From positions 4,075,066-4,139,065 of the forward strand of contig NW_006500351.1 in assembly GCF_000471905.2 (NCBI RefSeq): a stretch of DNA of 64,000 bases, in the 5' to 3' direction. This DNA is from Amborella trichopoda (taxonomy: Eukaryota; Streptophyta; Magnoliopsida; Amborellales; Amborellaceae). The notes beneath the pieces are model-generated. The model made no database searches. It was given only the letters and a program-made list of their open reading frames with translations, and was not told the DNA's origin. The position numbers were made by a program, and so were the translations under genes. Shown here one piece after another: positions 11,364 through 22,550 of this stretch. Each line of letters opens with the position of its first letter. Positions within the stretch are counted from its first letter, which is position 1.

Positions 11364-11879
11364 ATTGTAACCCCACAGCAGCTGGAGGAATTTGCATGGG
11401 GGCTCGCCAACAGTGGGCTCCCATTCGTGTGGATCATCCGGTCCGACCTAGTTCGCGGTGAAGGTGCCATGATCCTTGAAGCGATTGTCGAGGATACCAA
11501 GAAGAGGAGCCTTCTGGCATGCTGGCGCGACCAAGAGCAAGTTCTCCAGTACCTGGGCGGGTTCCTAACCCACAGTGGCTGGAACTATACTATTGAGAGC
11601 CTCAGGGGCAGGGTCCCGATGATATGTTGGCCATTCTATGCAGAGCAGCAGACTAACTGTGACTTTGCTTGCAGGGAATGGGAAGTGGGGATGGAGATCG
11701 ATAACAACGTGAAGAGAGAGGAAGTAGAGGCTCAGGTGAGAGAGTTGATAAAGAGAGTGAAAGGGAAGGAGCTGAGAGAGAAGGCCATCAAGTGGAAGGA
11801 GGAATCTGAGAAGGCAATCCAATGTGGAGGCTCTTCTCTCTCTAATTTCGAACTCCCCTGTAAACGACGTTGCTATTGA
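11364..11879 (+). pseudogene. UGT85-like UDP-glycosyltransferase, C-terminal exon
   Basis: Follows a TTTTCAACAG acceptor and joins the exon ending at 1670 in phase 0, giving NFGSIT + IVTPQQLEEFAWGL. It continues GLPFVWIIRSDLVRGEG, then the UDP-sugar (PSPG) box from Trp: WRDQEQVLQ..GGFLTHSGWN..PMICWPFYAEQQTN. The box is about two residues shorter than the usual 44, with the Cys-Pro after Trp replaced by Arg-Asp and the following His region altered. At the C-terminus a frameshift near 11860 moves LVNDVAIEPI into another frame. Together with the exon-1 frameshift and missing N-terminus, this is a pseudogene. Confidence 0.9.
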
Positions 11880-13753
11880 ACCGATCACGGGCTTAGTGCT
11901 TTTGTTTGCTTTGGTTTCTATTGTTATATTATATTGGGAAATTTCAATATCGTTTTTAATAATTGTAATTACGGTTCGGTATGAAAATAGTTTGTTATTA
12001 CTTTGAAGGATGGGAACTTTGAAGTTTTTTATTTTTTATCAAGTTTTCCCCCGGTCTAATTTTTGAATCGGTCAAACTGCTAGATAAAATAAAAGCGGTC
12101 TGATGTTTTCAAAATCGTATGAATTGAATATTGCCCTTTTTTCTTTTCTTTTTTTTGTTTTTAAAGTGATATGGCTTAAATAGAGCTGAACGTGAAATTT
12201 TTAACCCCTCGTCTCTCCTAGCACTCTCTCTATACTCTCTCTCTTTAATCTCTCTCTACTCTCACTCTATCTTTCGCTCTTTATCTCTCTCTGCAAGTAT
12301 TTACTCTTAGTTTACTTTTTTTTACTCTCCTATCTATTTGAACCCTCCTTTTTCATTTGCCTCAAAGTTTTTGAGTTTACAACTAGGGTTTCGTATTTGG
12401 ACATAGCAAAAGCATTAAAGTTCAGCCAACTAGATTTTTGAGGCACACAAAATGAATTTAAATTTCATGTGTCAATTTCTATAAATATTGAAAATCTAGA
12501 CCTGTAATAATGATCAGTGGTTCAGTTGATATATCTACACTATCATTTTTACACCTTGTTGTTTATTCAGTATTTTGTGAAATGGGTAACATTCCTTTCA
12601 GCAATGAATCTTAATAAATAATTGTAAATGCAATTAATTTAGGGTTATTCTCTGATTTTTGGCTTTAGGGTGTCTTAGTCTAGGGCTATCTCACATTGAC
12701 TCTATAAGCCCATCATGTGAGTCATTATAATGGCCATAGGTATATAGGTTGTTATATCATTACGGTGGTTCCTTCAAGAGAAGTCTAAATGATGGACGAA
12801 TATATTACAAGGGGGGAAATGTGAAAGCTACATTGTATGATGGAAGTCAATCATTGGAGTAGTTAAATATGCATATGGGGTCTATTGCATGTTGTGACCC
12901 TTACAATTTGATAGTTATGTATTTCGAAAGTAATATTTTAGTAGAACTAAACGAAGATGCGCATGTGACATGTATGATGTTGGTGGCTTCCAATGTTCAT
13001 GTATGTGTTGCAAACTAACCATCCAACGCAACACATAGGGAATAGCAACTAGATGTAGCAGACATAATTCAATCGTGTAGTCCATCAACGAAGACCTGGC
13101 AATACTTATGACAAGTATGTTTATCATGTATTTTATTAGTTGTAGTTAATGCTTGTTGAATCATTTGGACTTCCCTTTTCAGCCGCCCCATTCAACTATT
13201 GCCCTTCCCCGTCGTCCAAAATGTAGTACATGCATGTGATGCGAATTCCGAGAGTGTGATTCACATCTAACCAGATCCCGATAATATGTATCATTGGAAT
13301 CTTCATGTTGTTCAGTCTGCTTGCATAGTCATCTCTATGTGGGACAAGAATTAGAGGATGTAAGGTCACTCCATAATCTTTAATAGATTATTCCATATAT
13401 CAAAATTTTGTCAAGAAGTGCCTGAAGAATGACCAAGATCATTTATTTGCAATATATACTTGGGAGGGGAGCAAATGAAAAGTGTGATCCTCTAGAGTTT
13501 CAACCATGAAGTATTTTAAGGTGATAAAGTTGGTAAATGACCATAGTTGTATCGGTCTAATGGGAAGTGCTCACCAACCGTTAGCACAAAGCCAATAGGA
13601 AGTAAGGAAAATCAGACCCAGTTTGACTGTCCAAATAAATTTGACACCCAAAGATATTAAAAGTCATGTTGACCGCTAATATGGTGTGAGGTTGTCATAC
13701 ATGTAAGTGTGGTAGGGGAAAGAGGTTGCAACAAAAATGATTTTGGGGTCACT
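11880..13753. other. Non-coding stretch downstream of UGT remnant
   Basis: No reading frame of note. 12200-12310 is a CT-rich microsatellite. The rest shows no clear repeat family or protein similarity. Confidence 0.5.
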
Positions 13754-14100
13754 GTTGAAAAACTTGAGGGAAGAGATTGACCCACTCCTAAAATTAGGGG
13801 CAGTGTCGTGAGACTATCGATCGCAAAGATCAGACTTTTACCAGAATTGTGAGAACTCTGTAAATTTTTGTGTATCCCTCCATGGACATGAAACCCTTCT
13901 TAAAGAGGGATGGAGGAGGGCGTTCTCCAACGTTCGACTCCTCCCTATAATCTTGGGAAGTGGGTGGTTACTTTCTAGCTATGAGATAACCACACTTTCT
14001 CTCTCTAAGAAGCCTCCCTTTTTTAGCGATAAGCATTAAATTATAAGAGAGAGAAATATTACACGTTTAAAGGCCGCAAAACCACACACATGTACCAACA
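13754..14100 (-). repeat. Copia-2 3' LTR (347 bp)
   Basis: Aligns with 19643-19945 at both ends (TGTTGAAAAACTTGAGGGAA and GTACCAACA). The middle is longer than the partner's: a GGATGGAGGAGGG-containing stretch at 13880-13955 has no counterpart in the other LTR. Confidence 0.93.
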
Positions 14101-14114
14101 TCTCCCACTTGGCT
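14101..14114 (-). other. Polypurine tract of Copia-2
   Basis: On the minus strand AGCCAAGTGGGAGA ends immediately at the LTR start TGTTGG, the same design as in Copia-1. Confidence 0.9.
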
Positions 14115-14342
14115 ATGAGGGCCAGATATATTGAAATATCATAAAGTCTTTACCACTTAATGAATTTAACATTTATATATATATTTTGTCATGATGCTTT
14201 CATGCAAGTGCTGTTATAAATCTCATAACAAAAAATATTCAAAGTTATATCATGGTTTTTCATTGTAATGCGGTTTTTTCTCTCATGACCAAGAGATTAA
14301 AAAATATCCCATTTGGGAGTTCCTGACTTAAATATTTCTAAG

Positions 14343-15305
14343 TCACATCAAAGCTACATGCTTTGATAATATTCCTGCACTCAATCCCTTTGTTAAAGAG
14401 TCTGCAATCATATCTGAAGATGACAAATAACTTACAGTTATTTCATTCTTTCCAATAATATCATAAATATAATGATCATCAATTTCAATGTGCTTACCCT
14501 TGGAACTATAAGCTCCATTTCTAATTGATGAAATCGCAGCCTGATTAGCACAAAAAGTTTTAACAGGTCCGTCGGCTATATCCAGCTTCAAATTATTTAT
14601 GAAGCGTTTAATCCAGACGGCATAAGTTGTAGGAATGCTACAAGCAATATACTCGACTTTCATAGTATACCGAGCTACACAACCTTGTTTCTTGCTAGAC
14701 CAAGAAACACATCTACCTCCAAAGAGGAATACAATTTCTGAGGTTGATTTTCTATCATTTGGGTCTCTTGTAAAATTTGCATCAAAGTACACAGTAACCT
14801 CTAAGTTGTCAGTTTGGAAGCACAACTTGTTATTTTTAGTTTTCTGAATACATCTGAGTATCTTTTTTACAGCTTGGCAATGAGCCATCCCAGGATTACT
14901 CTGAAATCTACTTATAAGACCATATGTATGACTCAAATCAGGTCTTGTACACAACATGACATAATTTATGCATCCTACAGCTTGAGCATATGAAATTCTT
15001 TCTATTTCAGCTTTTTCACTATCATTTAATGGACACATTTTCTTTGATAATTTCAAGCCTCTACAAACAGGTGTATCTATGGGCTTGCAATTTTCCATCT
15101 TAAATTTTAAAACACTTTCTAAATAATTTTCTTGAGATAAACATAAAATTCTTGAACTTCTATCTCTTGTTAACTTAATGCCCAATACATATGAGGCTTC
15201 TCCCATATCTTTCATCTCAAAATGGGAACTTAGCCATGATTTGGTATGGTTAATCATGCCAATATCATTATTGGCTATCAAAATATCATCTACATATAGT
15301 GACAA
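14343..15305 (-). pseudogene. Copia-2 reverse transcriptase C-terminus and RNase H
   Basis: A single open frame of 320 codons. It starts at the catalytic block LYVDDILIAN, then FEMKDMGEASYVLGIKLTRD, SYAQAVGCINYVM, TRPDLSH and RFQSNPGMAHCQAVKKILR. RNase H follows: YFDANFTRDPNDRKSTS, GRCVSWSSKKQ, VEYIACS, YAVWIKRF, HIEIDDHYIYD and SSSDMIADSLTKGL. In RNase H the usual SDA/CDN residues read as FDA and CAN, so the second acidic position (Asp-Asn of CDN) is Ala-Asn, which may affect activity. It is one frame with the upstream RT apart from stops near 15428 and 15490. Confidence 0.93.
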
Positions 15306-15835
15306 TATAACAAAATTACTCTCACTATTCCAGACATATACACACTGGTCAAACCTATTGGCTATATAACTAATTTCAGTGATTGCATTATGAACAGTAA
15401 AGTACCATTGCCTAAAAGACTATTTTAAATCATATAAAGATTTCTTAACTTTATATACTTTGTCTTCTTGGCATTTAATTACATATCCTTATGGTTGTTT
15501 CATGTATATATCTTCTTTTAATTTTCCACTCAAGAAAGCTAATGTGACATCCATCTGAAATAATTCTAGATCATAATTTGCAACTAATGCAAGAATGATC
15601 CTAATAGATGAAAATTTGGCTACTGGAGAATAAGTTTCTACATAATCTATGCCCTCCCTTTGGGTAAATCCTTTAACTACCAGCCTAGCTTTATATTTAT
15701 CAATGGATCCATTTACATTAAGCTTTTTCTTTAGGACCCATTTACAACCGATGACTTTTTTATCTTTAGGCAGGTCAACCAACTCTCATACTTGATTTCT
15801 TTTAATAGAATCAAGTTCATCATCCATGGCTTGAG
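15306..15835 (-). pseudogene. Copia-2 reverse transcriptase N-terminal half
   Basis: Reads AMDDELDSIKRNQVWEL, then LPKDKKVIGCKWVLKKKLN, YKARLVVKGFTQREGIDYVET, FQMDVTLAFLSGKL and EDIYMKQP. A TAA replaces the usual Glu after Gln-Pro (near 15490) and a TAG replaces Gln in the SLYDLK-SFRQWY block (near 15428). Between these the frame is maintained, so single substitutions account for the breaks. Confidence 0.92.
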
Positions 15836-16256
15836 TCCACTCAGCTGAGTCATGTGAGCTAATAGCTTCATTGTAGTTTTGAGGTTCATCTATTGTATCC
15901 TCACTCATTAAAGAGTAATTATCTTCATTCATAAATACATAAAATTCTTCTAAAGTCGTAGGTGGGGCTCTAGTTCTTTTAAGCCTATCTCTTATACTTG
16001 ATTCAATTGAATCATTCTCACAAAATGTAGAGGGACTCTGAGAAACAGGGTCTTCCCGACCCTTATCTTTATCAATTTCATGTAAGTCAACATTTATATT
16101 TTCTAAGAAATGACGATCACGACTCTATACTAATGATCTAATATCATGGTTATAGAATCTATACCCTTTAGAATTTTTTGAATAGCCTATAAAAGAACAT
16201 TTTATGGTTTTACTTTATAATTTATCTTTATTTTATGGTGGTATAAGCACATATGC
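15836..16256 (-). pseudogene. Copia-2 integrase-RT linker region
   Basis: The minus strand carries an acidic, Ser/Glu/Asp-rich linker of the kind between Copia integrase and RT (ENDSIESSIRDRLKRTRA, APPTTLEEFYVFMNED). A frame break separates it from the integrase ORF ending at 16257. No domain of its own. Confidence 0.7.
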
Positions 16257-17138
16257 CTAAGAACCCAAACTTTCAAAAGTAAGGTCAGGTTTCCTACCTG
16301 TCCATAATTTATATGGGGTCGAGTCTATAGATTTAGTTGGAACACGATTAATGATATATATTGAAGTGTTGAGAGCCTCGCCCAAAAAATGAGGTGATAA
16401 ATTTGAATAGCTCATCATGGACCTAACCATGTCTATTAGAGTTCTATTTCTCCTTTCAGCTACACCATTTTGTTGTGGTGTATATGATATAGTTGTTTGA
16501 TGAATTATACCATGCTCCTTACAAAATTCAAAAAATAATGTGGAATAATATTCACCTCCCTTATCTGTTCGAAGAATTTTAATATGTCTACCAAACTGAT
16601 TTTCTATCTCAGCTTTATATTCTTTAAATGTTTCTAATGCATCTGATTTCTTACTAATTGGGTATACATATCCATAACGTGAATAATCATCTATAAATGT
16701 TATGAAATATTTTATACCTCTATGTGATTTCACATTTAATGAGCCAGATATATCAGAGTGAACAATACTAAGTAGTTCACTAGACCTTTTCCTTTTAGGG
16801 AAAGACTTCTTAGTTAATTTACCAGAAATACATGGCTGGCATATTTTTAACTCAATTTCTCCTAAATTGAGGAGCAAGCCTCTTTTAACCATTTGATTCA
16901 TTTTGTCTTTATTTATATGTCCTAATCTTAAGTGCCATAAATATGGATCATCCATACACATAAAAACATCAAAAGAAGCATCAATATAACAGGAAAATGA
17001 TGAACTTTCATTAATATTCAGTCGGTACAAATTGTCAACTTTAGCACCGTACATCAAAGCTCTAGAATGCTTCCCAATGGTAATCCAACTAGATCTGAAC
17101 CTTATTTCATAACCCTTGTCGTCTAGGCTTGGGCGCAT
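16257..17138 (-). pseudogene. Copia-2 integrase, open frame with intact catalytic residues
   Basis: A 293-codon open frame. The gag-pre-integrase zinc region is complete: LWHLRLGHIN with two His, and CQPC with two Cys. The core holds HSDISG (Asp), FIDDYSRYGYVY, LRTDKGGEYYS (Asp) and NGVAERRNRTLID (Glu), so the DDE triad is present. The frame ends early at a TAG after GRKPDLTFESLGS, cutting off the C-terminal part. This is the best-preserved enzyme in the window, though it depends on a broken polyprotein. Confidence 0.94.
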
Positions 17139-17421
17139 ACAATATATCAGTCAATAAGAGATTTGTTTCTCTTGGTAAACATAACTTGAAAGTACCAACA
17201 CTTAGTACATCGCATTAGGTGTCATTTCCCATATAAATCGGCTGGTTACAGGCTGCAATCTCTTTTAATTTTATAAATCCATCCTTGGTCCTGAGTGGAG
17301 GTGAGTCGACCCACCAATTTCTCAGGTCATAATCAACAACTATTGATTTTAGGACTACGCAGATCAAGTCATTTCTCTTATTTTGATTATTTCGAATAGG
17401 GTTGTTATTTTGGTTCTTATA
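17139..17421 (-). pseudogene. Copia-2 protease, active site altered
   Basis: The minus strand reads NWWVDSPPL near 17310-17325, where Copia proteases have WWVDSGAT. The Gly-Ala after Asp-Ser is replaced by Pro-Pro, which should abolish activity. Downstream motifs (YMGND, GTFKLCL, DILYAP) keep the domain order, with several stops and a frame change before the integrase ORF. Confidence 0.85.
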
Positions 17422-18217
17422 TTAATTTTTCAGTTTAGGACAATTAAACTTGATGTGCCCAATTTTTTTACAATAAAAACAAGTCTTCTCAACCCTATTC
17501 TTTTGATTTTTAAAATTTTTCCTCATTCGTTTATACCTATTATTTTTCTGATAATTGAAAGGTTGCTTGAGGATCTGAAAAGATGAACTTTGGGCAAAGT
17601 GGAGCTCATTTGACTTCTTCCTCATTCTTCTCTCAGCTTCAATACTAAGATGCATAAGAAGATTTAACATGGTTATCCCTTGTGCAGAATGGTTCAATGC
17701 AATTACAACAGACTCCTAAGATGGAGCGAGACTGTTAAGGACAATGGACACTTGCGTGCGATCGGGGGCTGAATTCCCAACTGCAGCAAGGTCCTTTGCG
17801 AGCACTGTCATTTTATTTACATGCTCGGTCACTGAGTCCATTTCTTTCATTTTGCAAGAATTATATTTTTCTAACAACAATTGTATATGGGTCTCAGAAG
17901 TGGTCCCATACTTTTCAGATAAGGCGCCTATCATACTGTGAGCTGTGGTGTAATCCTCAAAGGCTCTAATTAAATCATCTTCCATAAAGCTCAACATAGT
18001 AGTCCTTGCTACTTTATCATCTTCTAACCATTTTTCAAGTTGCCTTCTGGTTTGACCATTGGCATTAGGCTCTAAAACTGGTGGTTTTGTTTCTAGGACA
18101 TAATCTACCCTATCTTGAAAAAGAATATATCTAATTTTTTCTTTTCTAAATAGAAAAATTGGTCCCATTGAGTTTTTCAAATTTGGATAATTTTAACATG
18201 ACTAGCCTAGATGCCAT
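17422..18217 (-). pseudogene. Copia-2 gag with intact CCHC zinc knuckle
   Basis: Starts at the ATG whose complement is 18215-18217 (MASRLVMLKLSKFEKLNG, TNFSI). The next codon, normally Trp, is TAG, and one extra A follows, shifting frame near 18175. From 18180 the frame is open (KEKIRYILFQDRVDYVLETK, LEKWLEDDKVARTTMLSF, IGALSEKYG, VTEHVNKMTVLAKDLAAVG), with one in-frame TAG at 17716-17718. The C-terminal part is basic and ends with the nucleic-acid-binding knuckle CFYCKKIGHIKFNC, a complete C-x2-C-x4-H-x4-C. Confidence 0.92.
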
Positions 18218-19629
18218 TTTAAATTTTTAGATAATACCTAAAAGTTCAAAAAAATAAAAAAAATAATTGTGTTTAAGAAAGGGTTGTTTGCTAGTTAACT
18301 CAATAGGTTTGCTGACTCTCAGTGAGCCGCAACTTCAAAGAAATTTTTTTTCTGGAACAGTATATGTTCGTACTGTTGTGATGCAACAAAAAATTAATAA
18401 AGTAAGGCAACAACTATTTTTATGTCAAATCTTGCATAAGAATAATTTTCATTAAATATGTGAATATGTCTTAATACAAGATAGAGAGTCTACAATGATA
18501 TATGATATTTTTCAACAAAAAAAAATATGGCATTGCATAATCAACAAAAAAAAAAAAAAAAAAAAAAAATTACACAAAATCAAGATCATGAAATTTTCTA
18601 ACTTAAAGAGACCAAAGCATAGGATAATTATGTAATGCTGTAACAATTATTATGCAAAAAAAATATGTCAAAAATCCCTAAATTATAGGTCACAAAAAAA
18701 TAAAAAAAAATAAATACATGCAATTGATATGTAAGCCCTTACTCCAATAGAATTGGCGCATGCATAATAAGATTCAATTTAAAAAAAAAATGCACTAATT
18801 TTCGGCAACAAAAAGATGGAAGAAAGAAGATGTCAGTTGCCTAATTCTTAGCAGTCCATGGTTAGTAAAAAGTATATAACAATACGCAAATTTAGATGCT
18901 CAGCTACCGTGCATAGAGTAGAAGAAAATTTTTGGACAGTCTTTACAAATTACTATTATTATTTTTATTATCTAATTTTATTAGAAAATAGAGAAAAGAA
19001 TTATTTGCCTTATTTTCTGTTACTTGACCGTGGGCTCAAGTATGTACTATATCAACAACTTGATCTTATAGAGAGAAAAGCTCTATACAACTTGTTCCTA
19101 CTCTAGAGAGAGCCTAATATTGAGGCGTAGAGAGAGAACCTAATATTGAGGCGTATGCTAAGTCAAGATAACTCTTCTGCAACAACCCTAAACATATTTT
19201 CTCTCTCTTCCTATTCTTGTGATGATTCTTCTAGTGTCTCTATCTCTTTAACTTTTCTCTACAAAAGATTAACCAGAGGACTTATTCGAGTACGCTATGA
19301 TCACGTAAGCCAAACACAATCTAGAGAGAGAAAATATGACAAAAGAATTTAGGGAGAGAAAATATTCTAGAACCAACAATACCAGTAAAAACAAACACTG
19401 AATCGCAAATGAAGAGCAGTATATTAAGATAAAGAAATTTATAAAATAGATAAATAAATAAATTCAGACTATTAAATTTAAGGTTAGAAAAAATTTAAAG
19501 CAAGATATACGTGAATGACAAAGCACAATATCAAAGTTACAGTAAATTAAACTCAGGAAAAAAATAAGATATAAAATACCAAAAAAAATGGGACCTGTAG
19601 GTTATGAGCCCACCACGCTTCCACAACCT
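18218..19629. other. Copia-2 untranslated leader, AT-rich
   Basis: Lies between the primer site and gag on the minus strand. It holds A-runs (18549-18570 among others) and GAGAGA-rich stretches at 19080-19370. No reading frame of note. A ~1.4 kb leader is long for Copia, so an extra insertion is possible. Confidence 0.6.
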
Positions 19630-19641
19630 GCTCTGATACCA
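19630..19641 (-). other. Primer-binding site of Copia-2
   Basis: The complement of GCTCTGATACCA is TGGTATCAGAGC, one base inside the LTR edge at 19643. Initiator-Met tRNA primer. Confidence 0.94.
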
Positions 19642-19642
19642 A

Positions 19643-19945
19643 TGTTGAAAAACTTGAGGGAAGAAATGGACCCACTCCTAGGATTAGGGGCAGTATCGTG
19701 AGACTATCGATTGTAACGATCAGGCTTTTACCAGAACTGTGAGAACTCTGTAAATTCGGCTTGCTCCTAAAATCTCTGAGAAAACGTGACCCTGTAATTC
19801 TGGAAAGTGGATGGTTACTTTGTAGCAGTTAGATAACGACACTCTCTCTCTAAGAAGCCTCCCTTTTTTAGTGATAAATATTAAATTATAAGATAGAGAA
19901 ATATTGCACGTTTAAAGGCCCTATAGCCACACTCACGTACCAACA
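19643..19945 (-). repeat. Copia-2 5' LTR (303 bp)
   Basis: Partner of 13754-14100; 44 bp shorter, with a different central segment (19756-19800). Its outer end GTACCAACA is followed directly by the GTCAC duplication. Confidence 0.93.
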
Positions 19946-19950
19946 GTCAC

Positions 19951-21204
19951 ATAAGCAGTCATATATAGGGCTACTCCTATATATGGAGAAGCTACAAGTC
20001 ACCAACCCTAAAATGTAGGCTATATAGTTACATATCCTCACTATAGATTCCAATGAATGTTCTTGATCTCTTATCCTTGGCTCAACAGATTTTTGTATAG
20101 TTGTAGGTCTCTCATGGGTTTGGAAGTGACATTTCTGAATGAAACATACAAGGTGAGACACTATTGAGCATTATTGGTGTAGACGTTGATACATTAGTTG
20201 TGGTGGAGAATGAGGTAAACGATATTTCCCTACATTGTGTAAGGACTTGACTCGCAGCGCCAGGTGTGGTCTTCATTCCTATTGTTACCACCGCCCTGCC
20301 CTCTTTGACATTTTTCTAGAAAACCCTTCAAGACTTCTTGTGGAACAACCTCTTTCTTCCATCCACTTTTGAAGACCATTTAATATGATATGTTTTCACA
20401 TAACACGTCATCTGGTATATATGACTAGAAACAATTCTACACGGAACAAATGTAAATATGATTGTTTATAAAGAGATCATTTATTTTTTATACATGGAGA
20501 TCACAATCATTATTGTCTCTTCACGTTCAAAATGGGTGGCTTTAAGACTGTCATTAAGTTGGCTCAAAGTTCCGAAAAAATTTCTTGGACTTTATGACTT
20601 ATCCCAAGCCATCCAATTTAGCCTTAAATAGACGAAATGATTGTGAACGCTATATACATAAGATAAATCGTCTCTTTGTAGACAATCCCATTGTAAAAAG
20701 ACTTAACCAAAAGCGGTTCAATCCACTTTTCAGCATCATTCAAATTGTAGTGGCCGCTTCACTATGATAAAATCCTTGTTTAGACAAGGAAAAAGGTTTA
20801 TATAAGGGTGGAGCCCTAAACAATCAAATCAAGGTGCACATCAAATAATCACTAGAAGAGGTTATTTCGACATGCAAAAGTCCTCAAATCAATCATTTTG
20901 ACTTCAAAATATATAGACATAAGAAAAAATAGATTTAAAGTATTGGAAATAGTGCATCTTGTAATACATTTTATGGATTGTCAATTTTAAATATTTTCAA
21001 TTATGCATAGATCTGTTTATTCTACACTATTTTTTAAGTTTTAAATTTTATAATTAGAAATAAAAATAAATTTTTAGGCCATAACAAAGTTTTCTAATAA
21101 TGAAATAACATCTTTCGATACTATTTGAAGGTACACCTTACTTTGATGGTTTAGGGCCTCATCTTTCTACAAACCACACCCTTTAGATAGCACCAGATGT
21201 AAAG
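19951..21204. other. Intergenic, nothing recognised
   Basis: No gene or repeat family identified. A TATA-like TTTATATAAGGG at about 20798 is not followed by a credible gene. Confidence 0.5.
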
Positions 21205-21425
21205 GTGGCAATCGGCTATGCCTGGCCCAGCCCTTGTATCAGGGCCGGCCTAGGTCTGGCCCTGATCCTCTTAAGGCCGCTTGAGCCCGACCAAAACTAA
21301 ATGAAAAAGAAACAAAAACAAAAAACAAAAAAAAAGAGAGGGCTGGATTGGGTCATAGCCAGCCCTCAGCCCTAGGGCTAGGCCGAGCAAACTGTACCGG
21401 GTCACCTAACCCACTGTCAGCCCTA
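21205..21425. repeat. GC-rich dispersed repeat with GGGCCGGCC/AGCCCT inverted motifs
   Basis: A compositional island in AT-rich DNA. CAGCCCTTGTATCAGGGCCG and AGCCCTCAGCCCTAGGGCT form short hairpins on either side of an A-rich spacer (21296-21340). It begins with AGGTGGCAATCGG, similar to the start of the repeat at 2455. Likely a small non-autonomous transposon; ends not proven. Confidence 0.45.
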
Positions 21426-22094
21426 ACAAAATGGAATTAGAACAGTTGCAGGTGGTTGGGCAATCTGAGTTTATTATCATTGGACTCGCCTGACTCTAAC
21501 TTTTTTTTTTTAGTTTTTATTTATACTTTTTTTAATTTGATCAATTTGGGTCACGTGACTTGGCTTATCCCGATCGCCACATTGTAGGGCCAAACCCAAT
21601 TCCATGTTTTAAAACCAAAGATAAGAGAAACATCAAATCTGTCTCGTGGAGCAAATGGACGATCATGATCCGGGATGAGAGAAAATGCGCATTCGAATCT
21701 GCAACAGTTGTCTCTTTTCGTAGAAAGGGTTCCCCCACATCGGTCATCTCCAAAATAAACAAATGCATTTGGTTCCATCCCGTGGTTTAAAAATCTTCAA
21801 ACAATGGATGGAATGCATTTGATTCTATCCAGTGCTTTAAAAATCATCAATTCGATCTGGAATCAGGCGATCCGGATTGAATATAGACTACACGGTTCCG
21901 GTTCAAATGGGATCCAACTCCTTGATTGTCAAGGTCAGCATCACATGTCTATGCACGTGGCCCTAGTATCAACCTGCTCGTTGTTCATTGTATTTTGCAA
22001 TTACTTATATATGTTACTTTTATATACATTACTTTTTCCCACATCACTTTGATGTGGGACTATTTCTATAGCCCAACGTTGTTGCAGAAGCGTG
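21426..22094. other. Intergenic with a ~50 bp direct duplication
   Basis: AATGCATTTGGTTCCATCC..TTTAAAAATCTTCAA at 21761 recurs with few changes at 21811. Short ORFs on both strands between 21550 and 21790 have no recognisable motif and overlap in antisense. Nothing else seen. Confidence 0.5.
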
Positions 22095-22530
22095 TACTTT
22101 ATTTTAAATAATAGTTACAATTTGTTCCAAATTATATATGGTATTTGTATTAGGTAGGGATAAGTGGGTTCTATAAATAAATATTTTTCTCATATAAGGA
22201 CAAATGAAATGGTCTATAGTTAGTTTTAAAATTAGTTATATTTATTTATTTTTAATAGTTAATCTTTTTAAGATTAATTATATTTATTTATTTTTAATAT
22301 TTAATCTTTTTAAGATTAATTATATTTATTTATTTTTAATATTTAATATTTTTAAGATTAATTATTTTTATTTTTATTTTATAATATACAAACATAAAGT
22401 ACATATAATTAATCTTTAATTGTATACAAATTAAAAAAAAAATTTCAAGATAATAATTTACAAAAATTAACATAATTATATGAAATTATTTACTAGCTCA
22501 TAGAATATTAAAATAAACCAAAAAATAATA
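22095..22530 (+). repeat. Left copy of duplicated contig end
   Basis: Begins TGTACTTTATTTTAAATAAT and matches 22551-22985 almost base for base. Differences are mostly single-base indels at or next to short runs. Includes a ~42 bp AT-rich tandem unit, about 3.5 copies, at 22228-22370. The repetitive 71-codon ORF is a product of that repeat. Confidence 0.9.
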
Positions 22531-22550
22531 NNNNNNNNNNNNNNNNNNNN
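22531..22550. other. Assembly gap (20 N)
   Basis: Twenty Ns of fixed size. The sequence resuming after the gap repeats the 436 bp just before it, so the gap probably marks two overlapping contigs that were placed end to end rather than missing sequence. Confidence 0.97.

Larger units (their letters stand above)
13754..19945 (-). mobile_element. Copia-2: full-length Ty1/Copia LTR retrotransposon, minus strand
   Basis: Short LTRs lie at 13754-14100 and 19643-19945, flanked by GTCAC at 13749-13753 and GTCAC at 19946-19950, a perfect 5-bp target duplication. On the minus strand the primer site follows the 19.6-19.9 kb LTR and the polypurine tract precedes the 13.75-14.1 kb LTR. Gag, zinc knuckle, protease, integrase, RT and RNase H lie between in Copia order. 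Few stops are present, so it is better preserved than Copia-1. Total length 6192 bp. Confidence 0.96.
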
